64,000 nucleotides of DNA. Origin: Saprospiraceae bacterium. GTDB taxonomy: Bacteria; Bacteroidota; Bacteroidia; Chitinophagales; Saprospiraceae. The stretch lies in NCBI GenBank assembly GCA_016718505.1, contig JADKDE010000003.1:124001-188000 (forward strand), given 5' to 3'. The position numbers were made by a program, and so were the translations under genes. A model generated the notes under the pieces. It was given only the letters and a program-made list of their open reading frames with translations. It ran no database searches and had not been told where the DNA came from. This document shows, one piece after another, positions 1-8,919 of the stretch (position 1 is its first letter; the number at the start of each line of letters is the position of its first letter).

Positions 1-501
1 TTCTCTGTGGATATTTTGTTTCAATCCTATCATGGCCAATGCCGCCTGCGCCGCTTCAATTCCTTTGTTGCCATGGACTCCTCCAGCCCTTTCTAAAGCC
101 TGCTGGTGATTGTTGGTGGTCAAAAGCCCAAAAATGTATGGTCGTCCTTTAATCATCGACAGATTAGCCAATGACTGAGCGACACTTTGGTTTATATAAT
201 CGTGATGTGAAGTCTCACCTTGGATGACGCAACCCAAACAAATGACTGCATCGAATCCCTTACAATTGCTGACTAAGGTCGCACCCGATACGAGCTCAAA
301 AGCACCCGGTACGTAGAATATTTCAATTTTTTCGCCATTTAACCCTTCCTGAACAAGGTGGTTCTTAGCTCCCAAACACAAAGCACTAGTAATATCATGA
401 TGATACGTCGAAACTATGATTGCAATGCGTAAATCCCCCTTTTTCTCGATTGGATAGTGGATTTGATCACTAGAAGATAACTTTCTAAGTTCGGAAGCCA
501 T
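1..501 (-). CDS. ribH: 6,7-dimethyl-8-ribityllumazine synthase (3' end cut by window edge)
   Basis: Lumazine synthase condenses 5-amino-6-ribitylamino-uracil with dihydroxybutanone phosphate in the penultimate step of riboflavin synthesis, in the cytosol as an icosahedral or pentameric assembly. The minus-strand reading from the ATG at 499-501 gives 167 codons without a stop. Family motifs seen are the YVPGAFEL segment, GCVIQGETSHHDYI (the substrate-binding GxVIxGxTxHxxY loop) and the C-terminal FGLLTTNN...GNKGIEAA. Length is already close to the family's 150-170 residues, so only a few codons should be missing past the left edge. The gene lies 87 bp downstream of the TPR protein gene on the same strand and may be co-transcribed with it. 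Confidence 0.95.
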   Translation of the reverse strand, partial: MASELRKLSSSDQIHYPIEKKGDLRIAIIVSTYHHDITSALCLGAKNHLVQEGLNGEKIEIFYVPGAFELVSGATLVSNCKGFDAVICLGCVIQGETSHHDYINQSVAQSLANLSMIKGRPYIFGLLTTNNHQQALERAGGVHGNKGIEAAQAALAMIGLKQNIHRE

Positions 502-588
502 GTGATTAAAAATTTAGCTTAAAAAAATATAGGCAACTCGGGAAGAATTGCCTATAATATAGATTGTATTTTTTTTTCCAAAAAAATC

Positions 589-1311
589 TTAATCAAGTGT
601 TGCTCCCAACTTGGCTAAGTTCCTTTCGGCATTCTTCCCTTCAGGTGAATCTGGATATCTAGCAAATAGGTCTTTAAATACCTTGGTTGCAGTTTCTTTA
701 TCACCCTGTAACTCTGAAAAAAGAGCATACTTCTTCATGTAGTATGGAGTCAAAAAAGTATTATCTCCGCTATTAGCAGCCTTCTTATAATAGCTCAAAG
801 CCGTGCTGTTATCTTTCTTTTCAGAATATGCATCTCCCAACATACCATTTTTCATGGTAGCAAAAACAGGCTCATCTGCATCAAAATCCTCAAGCATCTG
901 TATCGCCTCATCATATTTGTTTAAGTTCAAATAAGATGCTCCAGCATAATATCTAGCCATATTGCCCGACGGTGTGCTTCCATACTCATCTATGATTTTT
1001 AAAAAACCAGCAAATCCACCTGCTGGGCCATTCAATGCAGCATCAAATGAGTCTCTTTCGAATGCTCTTTCAGCATAAAACATCTGTCCCATTGCTTCGG
1101 CAGCATTTGGTTCTGCTATCAATTTTTTATATCCAAACCAAAGCGCTACCAATGCTATCAAACCACCACCAATGTACATTGCGATTTGTTGATTGTCTTC
1201 GATCCAATCTTTGATCGTATCAAAGCTAAATCGCGATGAAGTATTCGACCCAACTGGGGTTACAATTTCTTCTTGAACATGTGCCTCGTTGCCTGTCTTT
1301 CTAGTTGCCAT
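589..1311 (-). CDS. Membrane-anchored tetratricopeptide repeat protein
   Basis: 240 residues. A short polar N-terminus is followed by one membrane segment (about residues 41-62, IAMYIGGGLIALVALWFGYK) and then a periplasmic helical region with TPR-like pairs, such as ARYYAGASYLNLNKYDEAI and MLGDAYSEKKDNSTALSYYKKA. The architecture resembles YfgM-type or 'tol-pal system' TPR proteins, which act as scaffolds or chaperone partners at the membrane. No catalytic motif is present. It sits directly upstream of ribH, an arrangement I recall from other Bacteroidota. A TAnnTTTG -7 element lies about 40 bp upstream. The specific partner cannot be inferred. Confidence 0.85.
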   Translation of the reverse strand: MATRKTGNEAHVQEEIVTPVGSNTSSRFSFDTIKDWIEDNQQIAMYIGGGLIALVALWFGYKKLIAEPNAAEAMGQMFYAERAFERDSFDAALNGPAGGFAGFLKIIDEYGSTPSGNMARYYAGASYLNLNKYDEAIQMLEDFDADEPVFATMKNGMLGDAYSEKKDNSTALSYYKKAANSGDNTFLTPYYMKKYALFSELQGDKETATKVFKDLFARYPDSPEGKNAERNLAKLGATLD

Positions 1312-1351
1312 AAATTCTTTTGTTATTGTATTTGTTTTTCAAAAAACCGTG

Positions 1352-1359
1352 CAAAGATA
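1352..1359 (-). promoter_or_regulatory. Bacteroidota -7 promoter element for the TPR gene
   Basis: The minus strand reads TATCTTTG, a full match to the Bacteroidota sigma-A -7 consensus TAnnTTTG, about 40 nt upstream of the TPR gene's ATG. No clear TTTG -33 box was seen. Confidence 0.5.
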
Positions 1360-1507
1360 GGCAATGTCTTTATTATATTTAGATTTTATCACTAAAAAAG
1401 TTTTAATCTTTGCAATTTACTCAAATTAAACTAAATTTACCTCTCGGTCGATGTTTATAATTGACTCGATTCTGGTGATTTTTACAGCATTTTATTATTA
1501 TATTATC

Positions 1508-3692
1508 ATGAAAAATAAATGGATACTAATTTTGGTTTTGGCATTTTTCCAATTGCAAGCCAAAGCCATCGAGGGGATGTGGTTGCCTTTTTTATTAAAA
1601 CAACTGAACGAGGCTGAGATGAAAAAGATGGGGCTAAAAATCCCAGTCGAACAGATTTACAATATAAACTCCTCTAGCCTAAAAGACGCTGTAGTGCAAT
1701 TCAACGGTGGCTGCACGGGCGAAATCATATCTTCTAAAGGTTTACTTTTAACGAACCATCACTGTGGTTTTGGGCAAATACAGAATCACAGCACACTTGA
1801 ACACAACTATTTGGAAAATGGGTTTTGGGCCAAAAACCAGTCCGAAGAATTGCCCAATCCTGGTACTTTCGTGACATTTATCATTAAAATGGAAGACATA
1901 ACCAATCAAGCACTAGATAGCATTACAGACGCATTAAATCCTCAAGAACGACAGTCTAGAATCGACAAGAATCTCAGTAAGATTCGATTAAATTATCCAA
2001 AAGAATCATACCAAGATATCGTGATAAGACCTTTTTACGATGGCAATCAGTATATTTTATTTATTACCGAAAATTTCAAAGACATTCGATTGGTAGGTGC
2101 TCCGCCATCTTCTATAGGCAAATTCGGTGCCGATACAGACAATTGGGTTTGGCCTAGGCATACTGGTGATTTTTCTTTGTTCAGGATCTATGCAGACAAA
2201 AACAACAGACCAGCTGAGTACTCGAAAGACAACCAACCTTATATCCCCAAAAAATTTCTCTCCGTGAGTCTTGATGGCATCGATGAGGGAGATTTCACGA
2301 TGGTGTATGGTTTTCCTGGTAGAACAGAAGAATATATCCCTCAACAAAAAGTTAAGCATATCGTCGAAGTTATAGATCCACTCCGTATTGACTTGAGAGA
2401 TATCGCCCTCAGCAAGATGCTTTTTTATATGAAAAAATCGCCTTTGACAAAGATCCAATACGCTGACAAATACTCAAGTATTTCCAACGCTTGGAAAAAA
2501 TGGCAAGGAGAAATTTTGGGCATTAAAAAATCACATGCCCTTGATAAAAAATTGGCTCATGAAAAAGAATTTGAATCATTGGTCGAACAAAATCCCTTAT
2601 ATAAATCCAAATATGATGGCCTTTTGACTTCTTATCGAGAAAAACTTAACGAATACGAACCCCTTTTCGAATCTAGGGAATTGAACAGCGAAATGTGGAT
2701 TAGAAACCTCGATCTTCCTAGAAAATCGCTTGAATTTTATAAGCTATTAACTTTAACTTTTGATGATAAAAAGCCAGCTTTCGATGATTTGGTGAAAGAG
2801 CTAAAAGAAGGACTTGATGGCTTTTACAAAGAACATGAACCTCTTATAGAACGTGATGCATTCATTGGAATGTACGACTATTATGCTCAAAAAATTAAAC
2901 ATAAATACTCCCCATTGCTGGTCAGTGAATGGAAAACAAAAACAAAACAGGAACAGAATTATATTCCGACATTTTGCAAATTCATTCTTGATATCCCAAG
3001 CTAAAGTGGAAAAAACACTCCAACTAAGCAAAGATTCTTTGATCTTGACAATCCAAAACGATCCTTTGGTTCAGACAATGGCGCATATTGACAATTTTCT
3101 AAAAGAAAAAATTACAGCTCCGCTGAACCAAATTCAGACCCAACTCAATTTGTACCAACGCAATTATATGAAGGCCCAAATCGAGGTTTTTCCTAAGAAA
3201 AAGCTCTTTCCAGATGCCAATTCTACGATGCGCTTGACCTATGGTCAGGTTTCAGGGTATAAACCAGCAGACGCTGTAAATTATGGTTTTGTAACCACCC
3301 TCGATGGGGTGATGGAAAAATACGTACCTGGGGATTATGAATTCGATGTTCCTGAAAAATTGATATCCCTTTATAAAAACAAGGATTATGGAGTTTATGG
3401 AAAAAATGGAAAAATGCCCTTGGCTTTTATTGCATCAAACCATACAACGGGTGGCAATAGCGGAAGCCCTGCATTAGACGCGTATGGCAATCTCATTGGC
3501 TTGAATTTTGATCGAGTTTGGGAAGGGACGATGAGTGACCTCTATTATGACAAAGATATCTGCCGCAATATCATGGTGGATGCTAGGTATATTCTTTTCA
3601 TCATCGACAAATACGCTGGAGCAGGATATCTCCTGTCTGAAATGAATTTAGTTCACCCAAAAGCAGTCAAGAAGTCAAAAAAATCCAAATAA
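1508..3692 (+). CDS. S46-family dipeptidyl-peptidase, DPP11-like, with one apparent frameshift
   Basis: S46 peptidases are periplasmic serine exopeptidases that release dipeptides from the N-terminus. I chose the ATG at 1508 because it opens a signal peptide (MKNKWILILVLAFFQLQAKA); a longer reading from 1451 has no such logic. The chymotrypsin-like triad is visible as TNHHC (His), DTDNWVWPRHTGDF (Asp) and GGNSGSP (Ser). Eighteen residues after the catalytic Ser comes Arg in LNFDRVWEG; the same spacing separates Ser655 and Arg673 in Porphyromonas DPP11, where Arg selects Asp/Glu at P1, whereas DPP7 has Gly. The reading frame shifts near 2972-2975 (a TTTT run). Removing one T joins the two frames into about 727 residues, the normal family length. 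An isolated gene, read as functional if the shift is a sequencing error. Confidence 0.85.
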
Positions 3693-3771
3693 TTTACCAA
3701 AAATTTAACCAAATAAAATAATCAATTCGGTCATTTTTTCGTTCGGATTAGATCGGTTTTCCCTGATTTAT

Positions 3772-3779
3772 TAAATTTG
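3772..3779 (+). promoter_or_regulatory. -7 promoter element abutting the 3785 start codon
   Basis: TAAATTTG matches TAnnTTTG and ends 5 nt before the ATG at 3785. If used, transcription would begin at or next to the start codon, giving a leaderless or nearly leaderless mRNA. It could also be chance in AT-rich DNA. Confidence 0.35.
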
Positions 3780-3784
3780 TCATT

Positions 3785-5083
3785 ATGCTAAAAAGAAACA
3801 TATTATTACCCCTTTGCTGCTTTTTTCTGATATTTATTGGCGCCGTCTCTAAGGCAAATGCTACCATGATATTGCTCCCAATGGATGAAAAGCAAGTAAA
3901 TCATCTCAAGGCTTACGGCATCACCTATTGGGTGCTTACATATGACGTTGACACCTATTGGTTGCTCAACTATAGAGGCGGATCTTTTGCTTTTTTATAC
4001 ACCAAAGAATTCGAAAAAGAATGCAAGACGCGAGGTGTTAGCTTCGAGGTAATATCGGACGCTGCATTTGCCAATATCCAAAGGGAAATCTCAGATCCTG
4101 AAATAAATCAAGACATCATTAAGCTCCAAAAAGCTCCAAAAATTGCCGTTTATACCCCCGATTTCAATCCACAAGGTGGGCGGATCCAACCTTGGGACGA
4201 CGCCGTGACCCTTGTCCTGACCTATGCGGAAATACCTTATGACAAAATTTACGATCGCGAAGTGGTCAACGACAAACTTGCCCAATACGACTGGTTACAC
4301 TTGCACCACGAAGATTTTACGGGTCAATATGGAAAATTCTGGGCAGGTTATCAACATGAAACTTGGTACAAAGAAAATCAACGAAAGCAAGAAAAACTGG
4401 CCTTAGAGCTTGGATTTCAGAAGGTTTCACAGATGAAACTCGCCGTGGTCAAAAAGATAAGGGAATACGTCGGAGGTGGCGGATTCATGTTCGCTATGTG
4501 CAGTGCCACGGATTCTTATGATGTCGCCCTCGCGGCGGATGGTTTGGACATTTGTGAGTCGATGTTCGACGGTGACGGAATGGATCCAACAGCCCAATCT
4601 AAGCTTGATTTTAGCAAAACTTTTGCCTTCAAAGATTTCCAGCTTGAGAAAAATCCCGGCATGTATGAGATTTCGTCCATCGATCACGCACCACCAACCC
4701 GCAGTATCGATCCCACCAATGATTACTTCACTTTGTTCGACTTTTCTGCCAAGTGGGATCCTGTCCCGACCATGCTGACACAATGCCAAACTCGGACCGT
4801 CAAGGGCTTTATGGGCCAAACGACGGCTTTCCGCAAAGACTACGTCAAATCGGGTGTCCTGGTCATGGGTGAGACCAAACCCCTCAAGGAAGCCCGCTAT
4901 ATTCATGGCGAATTTGCCAAAGGGCAATGGTCATTTTTTGGGGGCCATGATCCCGAAGATTACGCACACCGTGTAGGAGATCCCGAGACCGACCTTAGTC
5001 TCCACCCCCAATCTCCAGGATATAGATTGATATTAAACAATATTTTATTTCCCGCTGCTAAGAAAAAACATAGAAAAACCTAG
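3785..5083 (+). CDS. Secreted protein of the Bacteroidota 'asparagine synthetase B' family
   Basis: 432 residues with an N-terminal signal peptide (about residues 1-26, ending SKANA). I recognise the opening LLPMDEKQVNHLKAYGITYW and the following LLNYRGGSF from a Bacteroidota family that databases call asparagine synthetase B. The protein shows neither the N-terminal Cys of a glutaminase nor the PP-loop SGGLDS motif of AsnB, so that name is probably inherited rather than functional. The middle holds a DWLHLHHEDFTGQYGKF segment and a GGGGFMFAMCSATDSYD segment. The second resembles a nucleophile-elbow Cys of class I amidotransferase-like (GATase1) folds. The substrate is unknown. It stands alone, followed by a structured repeat. 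Confidence 0.65.
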   Translation: MLKRNILLPLCCFFLIFIGAVSKANATMILLPMDEKQVNHLKAYGITYWVLTYDVDTYWLLNYRGGSFAFLYTKEFEKECKTRGVSFEVISDAAFANIQREISDPEINQDIIKLQKAPKIAVYTPDFNPQGGRIQPWDDAVTLVLTYAEIPYDKIYDREVVNDKLAQYDWLHLHHEDFTGQYGKFWAGYQHETWYKENQRKQEKLALELGFQKVSQMKLAVVKKIREYVGGGGFMFAMCSATDSYDVALAADGLDICESMFDGDGMDPTAQSKLDFSKTFAFKDFQLEKNPGMYEISSIDHAPPTRSIDPTNDYFTLFDFSAKWDPVPTMLTQCQTRTVKGFMGQTTAFRKDYVKSGVLVMGETKPLKEARYIHGEFAKGQWSFFGGHDPEDYAHRVGDPETDLSLHPQSPGYRLILNNILFPAAKKKHRKT

Positions 5084-5089
5084 TTTTAT

Positions 5090-5226
5090 TTGGGCGTCTC
5101 CCTCCCCTTCCTACGGACGGGTTCGGGTCGCGGCCTCCACGACTACACTTCGTTTCGGTCTCTTCGAGACTCTCAGAATTTTTGACTTCCAGTCCATTCT
5201 GAGATCGTTACGGTCGCTGACGCAGC
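5090..5226 (-). repeat. Structured intergenic repeat, copy 1 (diverged)
   Basis: Read on the minus strand: outer stem GCGTC (5219-5223) with GACGC (5094-5098); hairpin 1 TCTCAGAAT (5196-5204) with ATTCTGAGA (5171-5179); hairpin 2 GTCTC-GAA-GAGAC (5158-5170) directly abutting hairpin 1. The GGAACCCA linker seen in other copies is replaced by CGAAACGAA, making this the most diverged member apart from the 27.7 kb copy. It fills most of the 331 bp gap between two plus-strand genes. The rest of the gap (5227-5414) shows no other feature. Confidence 0.6.
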
Positions 5227-5414
5227 TTAGTTCTTTTTTCTCGGTATTTTTATTAATTTTGTATATTCATAGGTAATCATCTCTTTGTTGTTTGGATGAT
5301 TTCGGAGCTTAGCATCGCAGCCATGGTAACATTTTAATTGGCTGACTGGATTTTTTTTAAAGTTTGTTTCTACCCGATTTTTCCAACATTCAAAGGGCAC
5401 AATAGTTAAGTAAG

Positions 5415-6707
5415 TTGAAGTACATCACTAGAACGGTTTGGATACTTTCTGTTGTGAGCCTTTTCACGGACATGTCCAGCGAAATGCTCTATCCCATCAT
5501 GCCCATCTACCTCAAAACCATCGGATTTTCTATCGTTTTGATTGGAGTCCTCGAAGGTATGGCAGAAGCCATAGCAGGATTGAGCAAGGGATATTTTGGA
5601 AAGCTATCAGACCTTTCTGGCCGACGAGTGCCCTTCGTCCAATTGGGCTATGCGATGAGCTCTTTATCTAAGCCCATGATGGCTATGTTTACTTATCCAT
5701 TGTGGATATTTTTTGCAAGGGCTTTAGATCGATTTGGCAAAGGTGTTCGAACAGGAGCCAGAGATGCGATTCTTTCAGACGAGGCGACACACGAGACCAA
5801 AGGCAAAGTATTTGGGTTCCACAGGTCGATGGACACCTTAGGAGCCGTAATTGGACCTCTTTTGGCCCTAGTTTACCTTTACTACTACCCAGAAGATTAT
5901 AAGACCTTATTCTTTCTAGCATTTATACCAGGGTTATTAGCAGTCATTGCTTCCTTTTATATCAAAAAAGAAGAATCAAATATAAATCCATTCACCATAA
6001 AAACTTCGTTTACATCATTTTTGAATTATTGGAAATCAGGTCCTTCTGCTTACCGAAAACTGGTCTTTGGTTTGTTGTTTTTCACCTTATTCAATAGTTC
6101 CGATATATTCTTGCTCTTGCAAGTAAAACAAGCTGGATTCGATGATTCGATGGTCATTGGAGTTTATATTTTTTACAATCTAATTTATGCCCTATTTGCC
6201 TTTCCTATGGGAATCCTGGCGGATCATTTTGGACTTAAAGTGATTTTTATTCTTGGACTTGGGTTATTTGCCTTTGTTTATCTTGGCATGGCAATTTTTA
6301 CCAGTCAAACCATGATTTTTGTACTATTTTTTATTTACGGTTTGTATGCTTCGATGACGGAAGGCATAGCGAAAGCGTGGATAACCAATATCACCGAAAA
6401 AAAGGATACAGCCACGGCCATCGGTACCTTTACGGGTCTCCAAAGTATCTGCGCTATGCTTGCCAGCTCTTTGACGGGATTGTTGTGGTATCAGTATGGT
6501 GCTGGTACAGCATTTGGGATCACAGCCCTCGCTGCTTGTTGTCTTGTTTTGTATTTTTCATCGTTGCCCCGTGCAAAGCCATTTAGGTTACAGCTTTTTT
6601 GTAGTCAGAACTATAACCCACACCATTCATTAGGTTTCTATTTATACCCGAACTTGCATTTTGCAAGTATGCTAAATTTCTCTGGATTTAAAATGTTAAT
6701 TTTTTAA
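5415..6707 (+). CDS. Major facilitator superfamily (MFS) transporter
   Basis: 430 residues reading from a TTG at 5415. About 10-12 hydrophobic segments make it a cytoplasmic-membrane permease. The N-terminal half has the TDMSSEMLYPIMPIYL opening and the loop 2-3 motif GKLSDLSGRRVP typical of MFS proteins, followed by RALDRFGKGVRTGARDAIL. The substrate cannot be read from the sequence. The last 40 or so residues after SSLPRAKPF are not membrane-like and do not look like a family C-terminus. They run over a 17-bp perfect palindrome at 6652-6668, so the original stop may have been lost by a rearrangement. Confidence 0.85.
   Translation: MKYITRTVWILSVVSLFTDMSSEMLYPIMPIYLKTIGFSIVLIGVLEGMAEAIAGLSKGYFGKLSDLSGRRVPFVQLGYAMSSLSKPMMAMFTYPLWIFFARALDRFGKGVRTGARDAILSDEATHETKGKVFGFHRSMDTLGAVIGPLLALVYLYYYPEDYKTLFFLAFIPGLLAVIASFYIKKEESNINPFTIKTSFTSFLNYWKSGPSAYRKLVFGLLFFTLFNSSDIFLLLQVKQAGFDDSMVIGVYIFYNLIYALFAFPMGILADHFGLKVIFILGLGLFAFVYLGMAIFTSQTMIFVLFFIYGLYASMTEGIAKAWITNITEKKDTATAIGTFTGLQSICAMLASSLTGLLWYQYGAGTAFGITALAACCLVLYFSSLPRAKPFRLQLFCSQNYNPHHSLGFYLYPNLHFASMLNFSGFKMLIF
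6652..6668. repeat. 17-bp palindromic repeat (second copy at 10381)
   Basis: ACTTGCATTTTGCAAGT: 7-bp arms around a 3-nt centre. The inverse form ACTTGCAAAATGCAAGT occurs at 10381-10397, next to a structured repeat, and both are preceded by CGA (CGA|ACTTGC). It lies in the apparently acquired tail of the MFS gene. Confidence 0.5.
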
Positions 6708-6803
6708 TACTTAAGGCTTAACGTTGTTATATACCTGACAGACACTATTTTGATAACAAAGCTCAAAATTGGTCATTCCGTCATAATACTCAAAAATATT
6801 TTG

Positions 6804-6811
6804 TAAATTTG
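6804..6811 (+). promoter_or_regulatory. -7 promoter element for the Rpn nuclease gene
   Basis: TAAATTTG matches TAnnTTTG, 28 nt upstream of the ATG at 6840. No convincing -33 box was seen. Confidence 0.4.
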
Positions 6812-6839
6812 CTTATACGAATTTTTAGCTATCAACAAG

Positions 6840-7769
6840 ATGAAAGCAAAGTACATAAACCCATTTACCGATTTTGGATTTAAAAAAATCTTCGGAGAGG
6901 AAGCCAGTAAGCCCTTGCTTATCGACTTTTTGAATGCCTTGCTGCCACAGCCTGATAAGATTGTTGATCTAAATTTTAAAAACAACGGACAACTCGATCA
7001 GACCGATTTGGATAGAAAAGCCATTTACGATATCTATTGTGAGAATGAGAAAGGAGAGAAATTCATAGTAGAACTGCAAAAAGCCAAACAAAATTATTTC
7101 AAAGAAAGGACAATTTACTATTCAACTTTTCCGATTCGTGAACAAGCAGAAAAGGGCGAATGGAATTATAATTTGAAAGCTGTTTATTGTGTTGGCATTT
7201 TAGATTTTACCTTTGACGACTACGAAAGTGAACCCGAAAAAAGCGAAGTAGTACACACCATCAAACTTAAGAATCAAAACGGCAAAGTATTTTATGAAAA
7301 ATTGACTTTCATCTACCTAGAAATGCCAAATTTTAAGCTATCAGAAGCCGAGTTAAAAACTCGATTAGACAAATGGCTTTATTTCATTAAACATTTAGAA
7401 GATTTTCAAACCATACCCGCCATATTTTCAGACGAAATTTTTAATCAAGCATTCGAAAAGGCTGAACTTGCGAAATTAGCACCTGCCGACTGGGATAAAT
7501 ATGAATATAGTTTAAAAATATTTAGAGACAACAAAGCTGTTTTTGATTATTATGATACAGCTATCGATGGAGCATTTGTTGAAGGGAAACTTAAAGGATT
7601 CAATTCCGGAATACTTGCAGGAAAGATTGCAGGAAAGCATGAAGGAAGGATTGAAGGAAAGCTTGAAGAAAAACTTGAAATTGCTAAATCAGCTAAAAAA
7701 ATGGGTTTAGCAATTGAAGATATAATAAAACTGACTGGACTCACAAAAGAAGATATCGATAAGCTTTAA
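6840..7769 (+). CDS. Rpn family recombination-promoting nuclease / PD-(D/E)XK putative transposase
   Basis: 309 residues. The opening YINPFTDFGFKKIFGEE is the hallmark of the Rpn/YhgA-like family (TIGR01784, PDDEXK family). The nuclease core reads IYDIYCENEKGEKFIVELQKA, with the Asp, the Glu-x-Gln and a downstream Lys/Gln forming the predicted PD-(D/E)XK site. Members are DNA endonucleases that promote RecA-independent recombination and are often multi-copy; some have been linked to phage defence. The C-terminus holds a repetitive Gly/Lys/Glu stretch (GKIAGKHEGRIEGKLEEKL), common in this family and prone to length change, followed by a helical tail. It is a single gene with its own likely promoter. 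Confidence 0.85.
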   Translation: MKAKYINPFTDFGFKKIFGEEASKPLLIDFLNALLPQPDKIVDLNFKNNGQLDQTDLDRKAIYDIYCENEKGEKFIVELQKAKQNYFKERTIYYSTFPIREQAEKGEWNYNLKAVYCVGILDFTFDDYESEPEKSEVVHTIKLKNQNGKVFYEKLTFIYLEMPNFKLSEAELKTRLDKWLYFIKHLEDFQTIPAIFSDEIFNQAFEKAELAKLAPADWDKYEYSLKIFRDNKAVFDYYDTAIDGAFVEGKLKGFNSGILAGKIAGKHEGRIEGKLEEKLEIAKSAKKMGLAIEDIIKLTGLTKEDIDKL

Positions 7770-7819
7770 AAAAAAATACTGTGTTCAATATCGGTTAGTC
7801 ATTCTGCAAATATTAAAAA

Positions 7820-8461
7820 TTAATTCTGATGTAATTTAAACAGGAGTAGTTTGTAGGCTGGCTCAAAGACTGGTTTGAACATGCCATCAAAATAAACCAA
7901 GTACTTTTGAACCCACCTGTTGTTTAGTATGCGGGAACAAAAAAAAGGAATATGAATAAGCCCTTCCTCATGTTCAAGTTGATAGCCCCATTTTGTAAAA
8001 AACTGAACGGTATCATTTATGTTTAATGGGCTTTGATTTACATTTGGATTCCTTCGATTGAAACATTGATAGTTTTTCTGTTGGATATCAGGAAAAATTC
8101 CGATTATATAAGCATACTTTTTGCGTTTTTCGTCGATCAATCCTTCGATTTTTGGAAGACAATACATCGAATTGATAAACAACCAAATTTCATTATTTTT
8201 TTTTGGTTCTAAGGTAAAAATATCTCCTTGCTTAGCGTCCATTTCTGGCATATTGGCTCTGCAAATATTTACAAGTCGCTCGTCGATATCGAGCATTTTG
8301 ACTTTACAGTTGAGTTTTTTATTTAACCAAAAACCGATTACTCCATCTCCACTTGGAGCATCTGTCAGAGGATTTTCAGACAATTCAAAACGAATCAATG
8401 TTTGCACAATAGCCTTGGCAAATAAATATTGAGGGTATCTAAAATAATTAAAGTACGACAT
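7820..8461 (-). CDS. SAM-dependent methyltransferase-like protein
   Basis: I chose the ATG at 8461 (213 residues) rather than the one at 8503, because a TAnnTTTG promoter at 8512-8519 would leave almost no leader for the longer form. The segment LTDAPSGDGVIGFWLN resembles methyltransferase motif I, KMLDIDERLV the acidic motif II, and AKQGDIFTLEP the post-II region, consistent with a class I Rossmann methyltransferase. The rest lacks a recognisable acceptor domain. No neighbours form an operon with it. The substrate is unknown; another Rossmann-fold role is possible. Confidence 0.5.
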   Translation of the reverse strand: MSYFNYFRYPQYLFAKAIVQTLIRFELSENPLTDAPSGDGVIGFWLNKKLNCKVKMLDIDERLVNICRANMPEMDAKQGDIFTLEPKKNNEIWLFINSMYCLPKIEGLIDEKRKKYAYIIGIFPDIQQKNYQCFNRRNPNVNQSPLNINDTVQFFTKWGYQLEHEEGLIHIPFFCSRILNNRWVQKYLVYFDGMFKPVFEPAYKLLLFKLHQN

Positions 8462-8511
8462 AAATACACTAGAAATTATTGGCAAAAAGATGAAATGCAT
8501 CATTCGCTTTT

Positions 8512-8519
8512 CAAAGATA
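8512..8519 (-). promoter_or_regulatory. -7 promoter element for the methyltransferase-like gene
   Basis: The minus strand reads TATCTTTG (TAnnTTTG). It lies about 50 nt upstream of the ATG at 8461 and helps to decide that start. Confidence 0.45.
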
Positions 8520-8819
8520 CGCTTTTGGAATCATCTTGAGCGAAAGTTCTCCCAATGACCAATATAACAATAGCAGGTCACAAAAAGGTAATTTACAACA
8601 ACCAGACAGGCCTTCATTTTATAAATCTTTCAGAAAATATATTGAACTAGCAAATACTAAGATAACAATGGCTAGATGATTCATTTTCATTGCTATTATA
8701 AGGAGATTACGTGTCCAAAAAAGATAAAAAATGTCGTTATTATATTAAAGGCTCACCTCTTTTTGGGTTAATTAGCCTTCGGATTATGTTATTGCATTTT
8801 TTTAACATACGGCTTTGAA

Positions 8820-8852
8820 GTTTTGATTCATAGCTTTTTTACATTAACTTCG
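8820..8852 (+). promoter_or_regulatory. Possible nhaD promoter in the 8504-8919 gap
   Basis: TTTTG at about 8821-8825 and TAACTTCG at 8845-8852 approximate the Bacteroidota -33/-7 pair, with one mismatch in the -7 box and a spacing of about 19 nt. The same TAACTTCG occurs ahead of the kinase gene at 46329. The rest of the 416-bp gap shows only a weak AAGGCT...AGCCTT inverted repeat near 8750-8784. Confidence 0.35.
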
Positions 8853-8919
8853 CATATACTATCAAAGTTAGATTTTCCAAATTTATCGAGTGGTAATTAA
8901 AATATAACATTTAAAAAAG

